Assembly: GCF_000298315.2 (NCBI RefSeq)
Contig: NZ_AEYE02000001.1
Location: 62,001 to 126,000 of the forward strand
Source of the DNA: Rhizobium grahamii CCGE 502
GTDB lineage: Bacteria; Pseudomonadota; Alphaproteobacteria; Rhizobiales; Rhizobiaceae
DNA: 64,000 nucleotides
Reading direction: 5' to 3'
Shown one piece after another: positions 63,918 through 64,000 of this stretch (its first letter is position 1; every line of letters begins with the position of its first letter). Made by a program: the position numbers and the translations under genes. The notes below the pieces were generated by a model that saw only the letters and a list, made by a program, of their open reading frames with translations, ran no database searches and was not told the origin of the DNA.

Positions 63918-64000
63918 TTCTGTCTCGCCTTCAATTCATCGGCCATAGGAGCGTTTTCCCGATGATTTCCCATGTCGGTCGCCGACTATCTCACGCAGCT

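Noticed and set aside
63962-64000. Possible start of a plus-strand gene at the right edge, with ATG at 63962 or 63972 behind AGGAG
   Set aside because: Only 10-13 codons are visible in either frame, so neither the frame nor a product can be supported; it would be a natural divergent target of the Lrp regulator.

Overview
The window is a piece of an alphaproteobacterial chromosome, almost certainly from the Rhizobiaceae (Ensifer/Sinorhizobium, Rhizobium or Agrobacterium relatives). The evidence is the GC-rich dense coding, the bcsN-bcsA-bcsB-bcsZ cellulose operon, a hydroxyproline (hyp) locus laid out much like that of Sinorhizobium meliloti, a cycM-type cytochrome c, a DUF992 protein, and the housekeeping run kdsB-pheA ... 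nudC-ffs-dnaX-ybaB. No tRNA, rRNA, insertion sequence, CRISPR array or phage gene was seen. Gene names come from family recognition by eye; no database search was run.

Layout. (1) 1-14 kb is a biofilm and extracellular-matrix island. It holds a cellulose operon on the minus strand (bcsN, bcsA with a PilZ c-di-GMP sensor, bcsB, 5' end of bcsZ), a LuxR-type regulator, an outer-membrane barrel protein, a curli-like pair (CsgH chaperone and a small curlin made of 11-residue repeats), an HxlR regulator with a second FabF, and a membrane diguanylate cyclase. (2) 14-26 kb is a hydroxyproline catabolic regulon: hypR, hypD, hypS, hypH, a four-gene polar amino acid ABC importer (hypMNPQ), hypO, an aconitase-X dehydratase and a proline-racemase-superfamily enzyme. 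Palindromic sites related to TTGTCGACAA occur in every promoter region. A canonical Cys/Cys hydroxyproline 2-epimerase is missing. A secreted MltF-like lytic transglycosylase follows.

(3) 27.6-33.1 kb is a complete oligopeptide ABC importer (oppABCDF, minus strand). (4) 33.7-40.2 kb is a compact nucleotide-sugar cluster (CDP-glucose synthesis and 4,6-dehydration, two sugar-methyltransferase-like proteins, a CmcI-type methyltransferase, an NAD-dependent reductase/epimerase and a divergent 3,5-epimerase). Its content fits a CDP-linked branched, methylated 6-deoxyhexose. (5) 40.2-52 kb is mixed housekeeping: GFA enzyme, lepA, a cupin-type XRE regulator with a GNAT enzyme, truncated globin, nitrilase-family amidase, recF-moeB-GNAT, a 2-hydroxyacid dehydrogenase, an SH3 protein, adenosine kinase, and a coupled pair of very small genes. 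(6) 52-64 kb holds a cold-shock gene with a TTG start, an AEC transporter, cycM, kdsB-pheA, a VOC protein, a DUF1127-like small protein, a WYL regulator, a HIT-nudC pair, the SRP RNA, dnaX-ybaB, a LysE exporter, a DUF992 protein and an Lrp regulator.

How the parts work together: the 1-14 kb island places a LuxR regulator, curli-like genes, cellulose synthase and a c-di-GMP synthase side by side, which recalls the CsgD/curli/cellulose/DgcC logic of enterobacteria in a differently built locus. The hyp regulon should carry hydroxyproline from uptake to 2-oxoglutarate, with a side branch from 3-hydroxyproline through pyrroline-2-carboxylate to proline. No wholly unprecedented system was identified. 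The least explained items are the Ser/Thr proline-racemase homologue, the branched-sugar cluster, the curli-like locus lacking an obvious CsgG, and a candidate small RNA near 53.3 kb.
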